Below are positions 1 to 6,993 of a stretch of 9,839 nt of DNA, one piece after another. A program made the position numbers and the translations under genes. The DNA is taken from assembly GCA_001800515.1 (NCBI GenBank), contig MGVN01000235.1:1-9839 (forward strand), given 5' to 3'. Each line of letters begins with the position of its first letter. The stretch's first letter is position 1. This stretch comes from Elusimicrobia bacterium RIFOXYB2_FULL_49_7 (GTDB lineage: Bacteria > Fibrobacterota > OXYB2-FULL-49-7). The notes below the pieces were generated by a model. That model did no database searches. It worked only from the letters and a program-made list of their open reading frames with translations, and was not told the origin of the DNA.

Positions 1-1296
1 TTTCTCGCCCACGTAGAACCCGCCCCATCCGCCGATCATGGCCAGCCCCGTATAGAGCTGGGAATCGTCAGATTGGGCGATCAGGGGAAAACTGATGGCA
101 ATGGCCGCACCACCCGCAGCAGAGAGCGCGGTAAAGACGCCTTGCCCGAAGGAATACCTTTCCGAGGACTTGAAAAAAAGGCCGAATCCGGTACCCACGG
201 CATGTCCGGCGAGTGTGGTGGTGATATACAGACGTCTGTCAAAGCCGAAGATAGGCTTCTCAAAAAGCGTGGGAAGAAAAAGACCGGTCAAACTGCCCAT
301 CACGCCGGTCGTCAGGACCATAAAGCTCCGTCCTGCCGATATTTCCCGATGTTCGGCGATTTTCATGCCAAGATAAAAACCGGCGGGCAGAAAGACCATT
401 GTCAAACCGGAGGCAACGGCAAAGTAATCCTCCTCGTTTCCGTTGTCTCCATAAAGAGGAAGAAGATAGCCATACAAAAAGCCGAAACGGCTGAGGTCCC
501 GAGCAAATGCCGTTTTTCCGTAAGAATCAAGACCGGCCAAATTCACCCGAGAACCGGCATAGAGGCCCAGGGGAAAACCGACCATAGAACCGATGGCCGT
601 TATTTTGCGACTGATGTTTCCTCCGTAGTCCATTCCTATTTCCGGTTCGCCCAAGGTATTCCGTCTGATACGAGGTCGGTCGATGGATGTGCCGTTGCGA
701 AGCAGGGCTCCGGTCAGAATGGGATAAATACAGCCCAATTCTCCTCCGTAATTCATCAGTGTGACTCGTCCGTAATCCAGAGGACGTTTCTTGGTGAAGG
801 CATAGGCTCCGTAAAGTGAACTGCTGCCGGCTAACAACGTCAATCCGGCTGCCACTTGTCCGTCCAGATGGGGGAATATTTCCGTAATACCGGCGGGATA
901 GACGTATAGGGACTTCAGTGTGGTATGCGTGATAAAATAAACACGCCCCTCTTGACGTAATCCCTTCTTGTTGGCAATGGGTCCCATTGCCTGGGAGACG
1001 GGCGGTTGAACGAGACGGTGGTAGCCTTCCGTTGTCAAGGGAAAAGCTCTTTGCCGGGCGTGGCCGGTAGAATCCCTGAAAAAGACATACAGACGACACG
1101 CAAGCGAATCATAGCCGATGGCAGCTACGGCCTGAAGGGGAATAGAGTCTTCCTGAGTTTCAAGAGCGCTTAAAATGGAGCCGAATTCGGACGGGAGGCG
1201 GAAATCAAAAGGTTGTCTGAGAAGGGTGTCCGGCTGTGCATGGACGCACATGATGAATAACCCTATTATGACCGGAAAAACATTTTTTTTTGTCAT
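1..1296 (-). CDS. Exported glycine-rich hydrophobic protein, unknown function, 3' end outside window
   Basis: An open frame of 432 codons runs from an ATG at 1296 to the left edge without a stop, so the C terminus is missing. I do not recognise the family. The N terminus looks like a signal peptide: two lysines (residues 3-4), a hydrophobic stretch (about 6-18), then a likely cleavage site after VHA at 18-20. Residues 21-145 are mixed and soluble-looking. From about 147 onward, short glycine- and alanine-rich hydrophobic segments recur, for example GSMVGFPLGLYAG (236-248), GLTMVFLPAGFYLG (297-310), GVMGSLTGLFLP (331-342) and GHAVGTGFGLFF (364-375), separated by polar loops. This suggests a repeated membrane-inserting or helical-hairpin unit. 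No Shine-Dalgarno sequence precedes the start. A later in-frame ATG at codon 16 would destroy the signal peptide, so 1296 is preferred. The gene diverges from the parvulin gene at 1349. Confidence 0.75.
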   Translation of the reverse strand, partial: MTKKNVFPVIIGLFIMCVHAQPDTLLRQPFDFRLPSEFGSILSALETQEDSIPLQAVAAIGYDSLACRLYVFFRDSTGHARQRAFPLTTEGYHRLVQPPVSQAMGPIANKKGLRQEGRVYFITHTTLKSLYVYPAGITEIFPHLDGQVAAGLTLLAGSSSLYGAYAFTKKRPLDYGRVTLMNYGGELGCIYPILTGALLRNGTSIDRPRIRRNTLGEPEIGMDYGGNISRKITAIGSMVGFPLGLYAGSRVNLAGLDSYGKTAFARDLSRFGFLYGYLLPLYGDNGNEEDYFAVASGLTMVFLPAGFYLGMKIAEHREISAGRSFMVLTTGVMGSLTGLFLPTLFEKPIFGFDRRLYITTTLAGHAVGTGFGLFFKSSERYSFGQGVFTALSAAGGAAIAISFPLIAQSDDSQLYTGLAMIGGWGGFYVGEK

Positions 1297-1332
1297 CAGG
1301 GGATTCTTTAGATGTCACCGATGAAAAAATAG

Positions 1333-1343
1333 TATATTATATT
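1333..1343 (+). promoter_or_regulatory. Candidate overlapping -10 elements, leaderless start of the 1349 gene
   Basis: Two overlapping copies of TATATT (1333-1338 and 1338-1343) end 10 and 5 bases before the ATG at 1349. A transcript starting 6-8 bases after either would begin at or just before the start codon. There is no Shine-Dalgarno sequence, and an in-frame TGA at 1343-1345 prevents an earlier start. The -35 region is not recognisable. Confidence 0.35.
1336..1341 (-). promoter_or_regulatory. Candidate -10 element for the 1296 gene
   Basis: Read on the minus strand this is a perfect TATAAT, ending 39 bases before the ATG at 1296, which would leave a 5' leader of roughly 33 bases. No convincing -35 hexamer is visible at 16-19 bases upstream; that stretch lies inside the first codons of the divergent gene. 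The assignment rests on the -10 match and on the divergent layout. Confidence 0.35.
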
Positions 1344-1348
1344 GAATA

Positions 1349-2281
1349 ATGGGTAAAAAACTGCTGTTTTCCATCATCCTTATCATCCTTTTAGGATTGG
1401 CCATCGGATATTTTCTGTTTAATTTCCTGAAAACCGGAAATTCCGAACCCGGTCATGTGGTGGCCCGTGTCGGTAAGGCGGTATTGACCGTGGAGGATAT
1501 TCATAAAAGAATTCCTCCCGAATATTCCGATTTTATTACCTATCAGCAGAATGTGGATTACGTCAAACGCTGGATTGATACCGAGATTCTCTACCAAGCC
1601 GCATTAGCCCGCAAGATCGATCGGGAGCCGGATATCCGGACCCGTATCAGCAAGATGCAGCGTGATTTGCTGGTGTCCGAGATGATTAGCCGTCTCTCTT
1701 CTCAAAACGCCGATATTGCGGACCGTGATGTGGAGAGTTATTATCAAGACCATGTCGACAAGTTCACCCGGAAGGAAACCGAGGTTCAGTATATTCATAT
1801 TAATGTCCGAACTTTGGCGGAGGCTTGGAAAATTCGTTCCCAGGTGACAGCGGACAATTTTCTGGATTTGGCCAAACAATATTCCCTGGATCCGATTCCG
1901 TCCACCAGCGGTCTTCCATTTTTAACCCGGAATGAAATCATGCCGGAACTGGCGGACATCATTTTTGATATCAAGGCCGGAGGAACCACACCGCCGATCA
2001 AGACCCCTTTCGGTCATTACATCGTTAAAATCATCGATAAAAAGACACCCGGGACAATAAAGCCCTTGGAGAGTGTTCGCGAGGAAATCATCGGGCGGCT
2101 TTCTTCACAGACCCGTAAACAGCGTTTGGATGAGTTGATCGGGACCATGCGTCAGGATATGCAGGTTGAATTGCAGGAAGATTTGATCCCGGGCCGTCGG
2201 GAATCGGAATCGTCCTCCCTTGAGACCGAGGCGTCGGAGTCTTCCCCGGTGCCGGCCATGGTGCCCAATGCCGGCCAATAA
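1349..2281 (+). CDS. Membrane-anchored parvulin-type (PpiC) peptidyl-prolyl isomerase
   Basis: A 310-residue protein expected to face the periplasm and help exported proteins fold. Residues 5-26 form one hydrophobic N-terminal helix without a clear cleavage site, so it is probably a membrane anchor. Residues 36-135 resemble the helical SurA/PrsA-type N-domain (VARVGKAVLTVEDI at 38-51). Residues 143-233 match a parvulin/PpiC domain: His150 in YIHINV, then FGHYIVKI at 221-228. The domain is degenerate: the usual GGDLG loop is replaced by SGLPFL (187-192), and the usual FGYHII order of Tyr and His is swapped, so isomerase activity is uncertain. The tail (283-310) is low-complexity, rich in Ser, Glu and Pro. 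The start is fixed by an in-frame TGA three bases upstream and has no Shine-Dalgarno sequence. It leads the five-gene run and is followed 23 bases later by a SurA-like gene. Confidence 0.85.
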   Translation: MGKKLLFSIILIILLGLAIGYFLFNFLKTGNSEPGHVVARVGKAVLTVEDIHKRIPPEYSDFITYQQNVDYVKRWIDTEILYQAALARKIDREPDIRTRISKMQRDLLVSEMISRLSSQNADIADRDVESYYQDHVDKFTRKETEVQYIHINVRTLAEAWKIRSQVTADNFLDLAKQYSLDPIPSTSGLPFLTRNEIMPELADIIFDIKAGGTTPPIKTPFGHYIVKIIDKKTPGTIKPLESVREEIIGRLSSQTRKQRLDELIGTMRQDMQVELQEDLIPGRRESESSSLETEASESSPVPAMVPNAGQ

Positions 2282-2284
2282 ACC

Positions 2285-2291
2285 AGAGGAG
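2285..2291 (+). promoter_or_regulatory. Ribosome binding site of the SurA-like gene
   Basis: AGAGGAG lies 13 bases before the ATG at 2305, in the 23-base gap after the previous stop. The spacing is longer than the usual 5-9 bases but the match is strong. It shows that this genome does use Shine-Dalgarno sites, in contrast to the starts at 1349, 6978 and 7001. Confidence 0.55.
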
Positions 2292-2304
2292 CATCTGACC
2301 ACCC

Positions 2305-3606
2305 ATGAATAAATCAGCATTTTTTTTAGCGGCACTCTTAGCCTTGCTCTATGCCGCGGAAATTCCGCTCGATCGGATTGCGGCCGTGATTGACGATGAT
2401 ATCATTTTGGAATCCGAACTGAATGAGCTGGCCCGTTTTTCCTTTCAAAACAACGGCAAAGCTGTGCCGACCGGGGTGGAGTTTGATGAGGTGCGCCGTC
2501 AACTTCTCGAAAGCATGATCGAAGATAAACTGCTGCTAAAACAGGCTGAAGCGGAAAGCATCAAGGTGTCGCGCGAGGAAGTGAATGCCCTGCGGGACAA
2601 CAAGATTGAAAGCTTTGTATCCCAGGTCGGCTCCTTGGATAATCTTGAAAAAGTTCTAATGCAGAATTACGGGCTGACCGTGGCCAAACTTAAAAAGAAT
2701 CTGGAAAAGCAGATCAATGAAGAACTCATGAAGATGCGTTTGGTGGAGAGTCTTAAGCAAAAACGATCGCCCACCCGCAAGGAGGTGGAACGCTTCTTTG
2801 CCGACTACCGGGACAGTCTGCCGAATGAGAAATCCAGCATCCGTCTTTCCCATATCATGAAACGGATAGCGGCGGCACCGGCCATTGTGGAAAAGGCCCG
2901 GAAACGGATTGAGTCGGCTGAAGCCAAGTTGCAAGCCGGTGTTTCCTTTGAAAAACTCGCTGAGGCCGAAACCGACGATGCGGCCAGCGCTAAGAATGGG
3001 GGGGACCTCGGTTTTTTTACCAAGGGCTTTCTTGACAAGAATTTTGAGAAGACCGCTTTTTCCCTCAATGTAGGGGAAATCAGTCCTGTTGTGCGCTCGC
3101 GCTACGGTTACCATCTTATCAAGTTAGAGGAACGACGCGGGGAGAAGGAAATCCGTGTCCGTCATATTCTGACGCTTATTCTTCCGGACAAGGCCGATAC
3201 GCTCCGTGCCGTGGCCTTTTTGGATTCCCTGGCCGCCTTCTGCGGCAGCGACAGTGCCTTTGCCAAGCAGGCTGTGGCTTGCTCGGACGACAAGCTGACG
3301 GCTCATAAGGGCGGCGATTTGGGATGGCTGTCCGAAGAGGGGCTGGAGGCCTCTTATCAAGGAGCCATCAAAGGATTAAATGTGGGTGAAAATAGTCGCC
3401 CCGTCATCATTGATGATGCGGTCCATCTTTTCAGGGTGTGTGATCGCCGCTCTCAACGCAGTCTGGATTTGGATAACGACTTTGAGACCATTCGTGATTT
3501 TGCAAGTAACTATCTTGTTAAACAGGACATTAAAAGCCTCTGCGGCCGTATGCGCCAGAAACTCCACGTTGAAAACAGGCTTGCTCCGGCCGTTTCTCCG
3601 GAATGA
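2305..3606 (+). CDS. SurA-like periplasmic chaperone with two parvulin domains
   Basis: A 433-residue protein with the SurA layout; E. coli SurA, the periplasmic chaperone for outer-membrane proteins, is of similar length. A signal peptide is visible (hydrophobic residues 5-16, cleavage likely after the alanines at 17-18). The SurA N-domain follows, with DRIAAVIDDDIILESEL at 23-39 and the helix RRQLLESMIEDKLLLKQA at 64-81. The first parvulin domain (about 179-278) is well formed: LSHIM 181-185, NGGDLGFF 231-238, YGYHLIKL 267-274. The second (about 283-380) has VRHIL 285-289 and KGGDLGWL 335-342, but its closing His motif is altered to DAVHLFRV (371-378), so the first may be the more active one. 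Four cysteines lie in the C-terminal half (313, 326, 379, 413), which is unusual for SurA. The stop overlaps the ftsE start by 4 bases. It could also be called a PpiC-family protein. Confidence 0.9.
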   Translation: MNKSAFFLAALLALLYAAEIPLDRIAAVIDDDIILESELNELARFSFQNNGKAVPTGVEFDEVRRQLLESMIEDKLLLKQAEAESIKVSREEVNALRDNKIESFVSQVGSLDNLEKVLMQNYGLTVAKLKKNLEKQINEELMKMRLVESLKQKRSPTRKEVERFFADYRDSLPNEKSSIRLSHIMKRIAAAPAIVEKARKRIESAEAKLQAGVSFEKLAEAETDDAASAKNGGDLGFFTKGFLDKNFEKTAFSLNVGEISPVVRSRYGYHLIKLEERRGEKEIRVRHILTLILPDKADTLRAVAFLDSLAAFCGSDSAFAKQAVACSDDKLTAHKGGDLGWLSEEGLEASYQGAIKGLNVGENSRPVIIDDAVHLFRVCDRRSQRSLDLDNDFETIRDFASNYLVKQDIKSLCGRMRQKLHVENRLAPAVSPE

Positions 3607-4274
3607 TAGAATTTATTCACGTCTGCAAGACGTACAAACCTGAGTGGCCCATTCTCCAAGATATCAACCTCCGAATTGATACGGGGGAATTCGTAGTCAT
3701 TACCGGCAAGAGCGGTTCCGGAAAATCCACCCTACTTCATCTTGTCTATATGGAGGAATTTCCCACCTCCGGGCAGGTTGTGGTGGACGGGGTCAATTCA
3801 CATACGGTCAAAAGACGACGCATTCCTCTGTTGCGGCGGAGATTGGGAATGGTTTTTCAGGAGTTTCATCTGTTATCTGATCGGACCGTGTATGAGAATG
3901 TGGAACTTCCGTTGTTATTGGCCGGTTGTCCCCGCGGAGAGATCAAGAAGCGGATTCTCAAGGTTTTATCCTACACCGGTATGGCTCATCGTATGCACGA
4001 GCGGCCACCCTCGCTTTCCAGCGGTGAGAAGCAACGTGTTTGCATCGCCCGCGCCATTGTCAATGACCCTATTGCCTTGTTGGCCGATGAACCGACGGGC
4101 AATCTTGATCCCGACCATTCCGACGAAATTCTTCAATTGCTCCGGAATATTCACCGGAGCGGAAAAGCCGTGGTTATTGCGACCCATCATCCGGAACTGC
4201 TGAAACGACTTTCCGGGCGTCGCATCTGCGTGGAACAGGGCCGAATTCTCGAAGACCGAAAAGCGGCCGAATGA
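3603..4274 (+). CDS. ftsE: Cell-division ABC transporter ATPase FtsE
   Basis: A 223-residue ABC ATPase. FtsE pairs with the membrane protein FtsX at the divisome and drives periplasmic peptidoglycan hydrolase activation. All ATPase motifs are present: Walker A GKSGSGKS (35-42), Q-loop Gln86, signature LSSGEKQR (138-145, second-position Ser in place of the common Gly), Walker B plus D-loop LLADEPTGNLD (159-169) and H-loop His195. The stretch around IPLLRRRLGMVFQ (74-86) followed by HLLSDRTVYENV (89-100) is characteristic of FtsE rather than of LolD, its closest look-alike. Length is normal. It starts in the ATGA overlap with the SurA-like stop and ends in another ATGA overlap with the methyltransferase. 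No ftsX lies in the window, although the two are adjacent in many bacteria; the partner must be encoded elsewhere, or the ATPase serves another permease. Confidence 0.85.
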   Translation: MIEFIHVCKTYKPEWPILQDINLRIDTGEFVVITGKSGSGKSTLLHLVYMEEFPTSGQVVVDGVNSHTVKRRRIPLLRRRLGMVFQEFHLLSDRTVYENVELPLLLAGCPRGEIKKRILKVLSYTGMAHRMHERPPSLSSGEKQRVCIARAIVNDPIALLADEPTGNLDPDHSDEILQLLRNIHRSGKAVVIATHHPELLKRLSGRRICVEQGRILEDRKAAE

Positions 4275-4876
4275 AACCCAGTTTCATTTATCGCCGTCTT
4301 TTTTTATACCGTCTTGTCATGACTCTGTTGTATCGTGGGCGATACCGTTGCCGGGCACGCGAAATGTCACGGCTGTTTCGACCGGAACATCAATGTGTAC
4401 TGGAACTCTGTTTCGGGGACACCTTGATCGCCGTCCATTGCCGTGATACCGGACGCCAATGGACGGGGTTGGATGTCAATCCCACCTTTGTGACCCGTGC
4501 GAAAAAAGATGGACATGATGCCCATCTTCAAGACATATTTACAATAGAAACGCTGCCGGTTGCGGATGTGTGCGTGATGATGGGGTCGTTTTACCATTTT
4601 CATGACCAAGCCGTTACTTTGCTGAAGCGTATGATGACTGCGGCACCGGAGGTTATTTTGTCTGAGCCGGTACGCAACCTTTCGAGCCGGCGAGGTCTTA
4701 TCGGCTTTCTGGCAAAGCGAGCCGCCAATGCGGGAAAAGGGGCGGAAACCTTTCGATATAATGAAACGAATTTCAAGGCCATGCTGAATAATGCAGCGAA
4801 CAAAGTAGGTTTCACTTGGGAGCAAGTGCAATTAAACCGGGATATGATAGTGAGGTTGGTTCGTGAAAGTGCTTAG
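4271..4876 (+). CDS. Small class I SAM-dependent methyltransferase
   Basis: A 201-residue protein with a Rossmann methyltransferase pattern. Motif I is VLELCFGDT (43-51), a variant of the usual ExGxGxG SAM-binding loop with Cys-Phe in place of Gly-Cys. The acidic residue after strand 2 is Asp68 in TGLDVNP (65-71), and post-motif-II DIF (88-90) fits the adenine-binding position. Strand 4 is ADVCVMMGSFYHFHD (98-112), like the GSFYHF/H-rich variants of Methyltransf_11-type enzymes. The basic N terminus (residues 8-37, many Arg) contains an amphipathic stretch that might sit on the membrane or bind a phosphorylated substrate. The substrate cannot be read from the sequence. The position between ftsE and a lipid-phosphate glycosyltransferase suggests an envelope lipid or glycan, which is inference. 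It starts in an ATGA overlap and its last 14 bases overlap the next gene. Confidence 0.7.
   Translation: MKPSFIYRRLFLYRLVMTLLYRGRYRCRAREMSRLFRPEHQCVLELCFGDTLIAVHCRDTGRQWTGLDVNPTFVTRAKKDGHDAHLQDIFTIETLPVADVCVMMGSFYHFHDQAVTLLKRMMTAAPEVILSEPVRNLSSRRGLIGFLAKRAANAGKGAETFRYNETNFKAMLNNAANKVGFTWEQVQLNRDMIVRLVRESA
4852..4855 (+). promoter_or_regulatory. Ribosome binding site supporting the GTG start at 4863
   Basis: GAGG lies 7 bases before GTG at 4863, inside the end of the methyltransferase gene. It supports GTG as the start of the glycosyltransferase, whose next codons (AAA GTG CTT AGT ATT GTT ATT CCT) encode the expected first strand. Confidence 0.5.
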
Positions 4877-5795
4877 TATTGTTATTCCTGTTTACAACAG
4901 CGAAACGTGTGTCGATGCATTGTGCGACCGGTTGGAAAAAGTACTGGCCGGGTTTGCTTATGAAATCATCCTTATCAATGACCATAGCCCTGATGGTTCC
5001 TGGCAGAAAATCTGTACTGTTGCGCAACAGAATCCTAATATTGTTGGTGTCAATCTTCGGAAAAATGTGGGCCAGGATAATGCCATTATGGCTGGACTTC
5101 GGCTTTCGCAGGGCGAATTTGTGATCATTATGGACGATGATTTGCAGCACTCTCCTGAAGACATTCCAAAACTTCTGGAAGCTTGCCGTGCCACGGGGGC
5201 GGATGTGGTCTATGCCCATTTCGGTCATCAGCAACATGCGCGTTGGAAACGGTTGGGCAGCGCATTAAATGGGTGGGTGGCTGAGAAGCTGATTTATAAA
5301 CCAAAAGGGGTTTACTTATCCCCTTTCAAGATTATCCGGCGTGAGGTGGTCTTGGAAATGGTCAAATACGAAGGGCCCTGGCCGTATGTGCAGGGACTCT
5401 TATTGTCCGTCACGTCGAGTATTGCAGAAGTTGATGTGGAGCACAAGCCCCGGCATGCCGGCAGAAGCAATTTCAATTTCATTCGTTCTGCATCTGTTTT
5501 CTTGAAACTGGTGACCAGCTTTTCGGTCATTCCGTTGCGCATCGCCTCGTTCTTAGGCATGGGTGCCGCACTTACCGGATTCTTACTGGCCGGCTATTAT
5601 GTATATGAATATTTTGCGCTGGACAGCACGGTGGAAGGGTGGACCTCTCTGGTTCTCCTTGTTTTAGTGCTGGGTGGGCTTATCCTCATGTCTCTGGGAC
5701 TGATAGGCGAATATCTCGGACGATTGGTGCTCTCTGTCAATCGACGTCCGCAGTATGTGATTAAAGAAGTGATCGGTCGTTCGACCGTTTCATAA
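4863..5795 (+). CDS. Family 2 glycosyltransferase, polyprenyl-phosphate sugar transferase type (ArnC/GtrB-like)
   Basis: A 310-residue membrane-associated glycosyltransferase, expected to transfer a sugar from a nucleotide donor to undecaprenyl phosphate on the cytoplasmic face. The GT-A domain shows SIVIPVYN (5-12), INDHSPDGS (38-46), LRKNVGQDNAIMAGL (65-79) and the metal-binding DDDLQHSPED (91-100). After the catalytic domain come a basic amphipathic stretch with KPRHAGRSNF (195-204), two transmembrane helices (about 228-250 and 261-284), and the family's short tail with RRPQYVI (294-300). This arrangement is that of ArnC, GtrB and dolichyl-phosphate mannose synthase-like enzymes; the sugar cannot be deduced. 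GTG start with a good ribosome site. The 3' end overlaps the convergent GT-C gene by 35 bases. The nearby GT-C protein is of the class that uses polyprenyl-phosphate sugars, so the pair may work in one pathway (inference). Confidence 0.85.
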   Translation: MKVLSIVIPVYNSETCVDALCDRLEKVLAGFAYEIILINDHSPDGSWQKICTVAQQNPNIVGVNLRKNVGQDNAIMAGLRLSQGEFVIIMDDDLQHSPEDIPKLLEACRATGADVVYAHFGHQQHARWKRLGSALNGWVAEKLIYKPKGVYLSPFKIIRREVVLEMVKYEGPWPYVQGLLLSVTSSIAEVDVEHKPRHAGRSNFNFIRSASVFLKLVTSFSVIPLRIASFLGMGAALTGFLLAGYYVYEYFALDSTVEGWTSLVLLVLVLGGLILMSLGLIGEYLGRLVLSVNRRPQYVIKEVIGRSTVS

Positions 5796-6978
5796 ACAGC
5801 CATCCCAAACCGAAAAACAGCACCGTATTCATGGCCGAGATTGCAAGGCTGATACCGTGCGATTGAAAAAGCGCATTAATAGCCCAATGCGGATATTGAA
5901 GCCCCAAAGCGGCTATCAGATTCACAAAAAAACCGAGTGACCCAACCAGCCAAAGCCATTTCTCCTTCTTTTGCATCAGTGTAATGGAGATCATGGCCAG
6001 AATCAGCGCCGGATAGAGGTAACGCTCATGCATTTGGGTGGGTAGCATGAAAAAAGCCGCAGCCAATAAGGCGCATCCGAGTATTGTCTTGTCGAGATCC
6101 TCAGATGAACGGACCATTCTCCAGAAGATGATTCCATAGACAATAAAAAAGAGCAGCCATCCCACCATTCGGCTATTCAGGGAACCGAGGATAAATGGGA
6201 GGTCGCTCTGAAACCCATTGGCCCCGCTCAACAGCCACCAGAGGTTCCATGCGTTGGCAGAGAGATAGGGGTGATATCGGCTTGTGGATAGGTAGAGATG
6301 AAAGAGGCGCATCCCATCTCCGGCCAGCAAAAAGGGGAGTGCAACAACCAGGTAGGTCGATGCGCTTAGGCCGATAAATCGAACGAGAGAATGCCCTTCT
6401 TTTCGGATTATCCACACTCCAATGAAAAAAGGAAGAAAAAGGGGGGCTTGTAGTTTGGTCAGACAGGCCAAGCCAAACCACATGCCCGCCCAGGCCGCTT
6501 TCTTATCCAAGGTGGCAAAGAGCGTCAAACATAGAAAGAGGGTAAAGAGATTGTCCATCTGTCCCCAGACCACGCTTGTGGTTAAAAACGCCGGGCTGAA
6601 AAGAAAGAAGGTAGCAATAACTTTCCCAAGCTTCCTATCCCGTATCTTCAAATAAAGCAGTGCGGCCAGGATTAAATCAATCAGTAATAGAAAGAACTTG
6701 TGGAGCCAATAAAATGCGTCAAACGGGCCAAACACTTTCTTAAGACTATTTCCTATCTTGTCCATACTGAAAAAGAGCCAGGGAGAGAGGGGCGGGTATT
6801 CTACGCCCCGATAGTGAGCCACGGGTTCATAGGCATGGGATAGACCGTAGATGTTTGTCTGGACTCCCCATAGCCGGTAATAGAGATCCATGTCACTGTG
6901 CCGAACACTGGTGGTGATAAGCAGAATACGAAGCAAGGCAGCAAAGAATAACAGGATTAGTATTTGGCGCTTCTCCAT
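5761..6978 (-). CDS. Multi-pass GT-C type glycosyltransferase (mannosyltransferase-like)
   Basis: A 405-residue integral membrane protein with about ten hydrophobic helices, including 5-22, 95-110, 120-134, 143-156, 205-220, 272-287, 299-312, 321-335, 343-361 and 381-397. GT-C enzymes transfer sugars from polyprenyl-phosphate donors on the outer side of the cytoplasmic membrane. Supporting motifs are the acidic first loop SDMDLYYRLW (28-37), GVEYPPLSPWLFF (58-70), SVVWGQMDNLFTLF (135-148), LSANAWNLWWLLSG (239-252) and PTQMHERYLYP (313-323), a set usual in DUF2029/GT87 and ALG6-like proteins. The donor and acceptor are unknown. An in-frame TGA directly before the ATG fixes the start, and the next Met (residue 30) would remove the first helix. 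No Shine-Dalgarno sequence is present. The 3' end overlaps the family 2 glycosyltransferase by 35 bases; the 5' end diverges from the radical SAM gene across 22 bases. Confidence 0.8.
   Translation of the reverse strand: MEKRQILILLFFAALLRILLITTSVRHSDMDLYYRLWGVQTNIYGLSHAYEPVAHYRGVEYPPLSPWLFFSMDKIGNSLKKVFGPFDAFYWLHKFFLLLIDLILAALLYLKIRDRKLGKVIATFFLFSPAFLTTSVVWGQMDNLFTLFLCLTLFATLDKKAAWAGMWFGLACLTKLQAPLFLPFFIGVWIIRKEGHSLVRFIGLSASTYLVVALPFLLAGDGMRLFHLYLSTSRYHPYLSANAWNLWWLLSGANGFQSDLPFILGSLNSRMVGWLLFFIVYGIIFWRMVRSSEDLDKTILGCALLAAAFFMLPTQMHERYLYPALILAMISITLMQKKEKWLWLVGSLGFFVNLIAALGLQYPHWAINALFQSHGISLAISAMNTVLFFGLGWLFMKRSNDRSLL
5774..5787. repeat. Short perfect hairpin at the convergent gene ends
   Basis: CGGTCG at 5774-5779 and CGACCG at 5782-5787 pair around a TT loop. 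It lies within the 35-base overlap of two convergent genes, so it is coding on both strands (Arg-Ser region of the family 2 enzyme, last codons of the GT-C enzyme). It is followed by only three T residues, so a classical terminator is doubtful. Confidence 0.25.
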
Positions 6979-6993
6979 TCAATCGAATATATT
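6964..6993 (+). promoter_or_regulatory. Candidate promoter of the radical SAM gene, leaderless
   Basis: TTGGCG (6964-6969) and TATATT (6988-6993) are 18 bases apart and TATATT ends 7 bases before the ATG at 7001, so transcription should start at or next to the start codon. The -35 part lies within the first codons of the divergent GT-C gene. There is no ribosome binding site. Confidence 0.45.

Noticed and set aside
73..819. Long plus-strand open frame rich in Arg, Lys and Gln
   Set aside because: It lies opposite the 432-codon minus-strand gene, has no recognisable domain, and its composition is typical of an antisense frame.
527..1099. Minus-strand open frame of 190 codons
   Set aside because: It is in a different frame from the signal-peptide-bearing gene that spans the whole region, and it shows no family pattern.
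2656..3114. Minus-strand frame of 152 codons inside the SurA-like gene
   Set aside because: It is antisense to a well-supported two-domain chaperone gene and has no coherent domain of its own.
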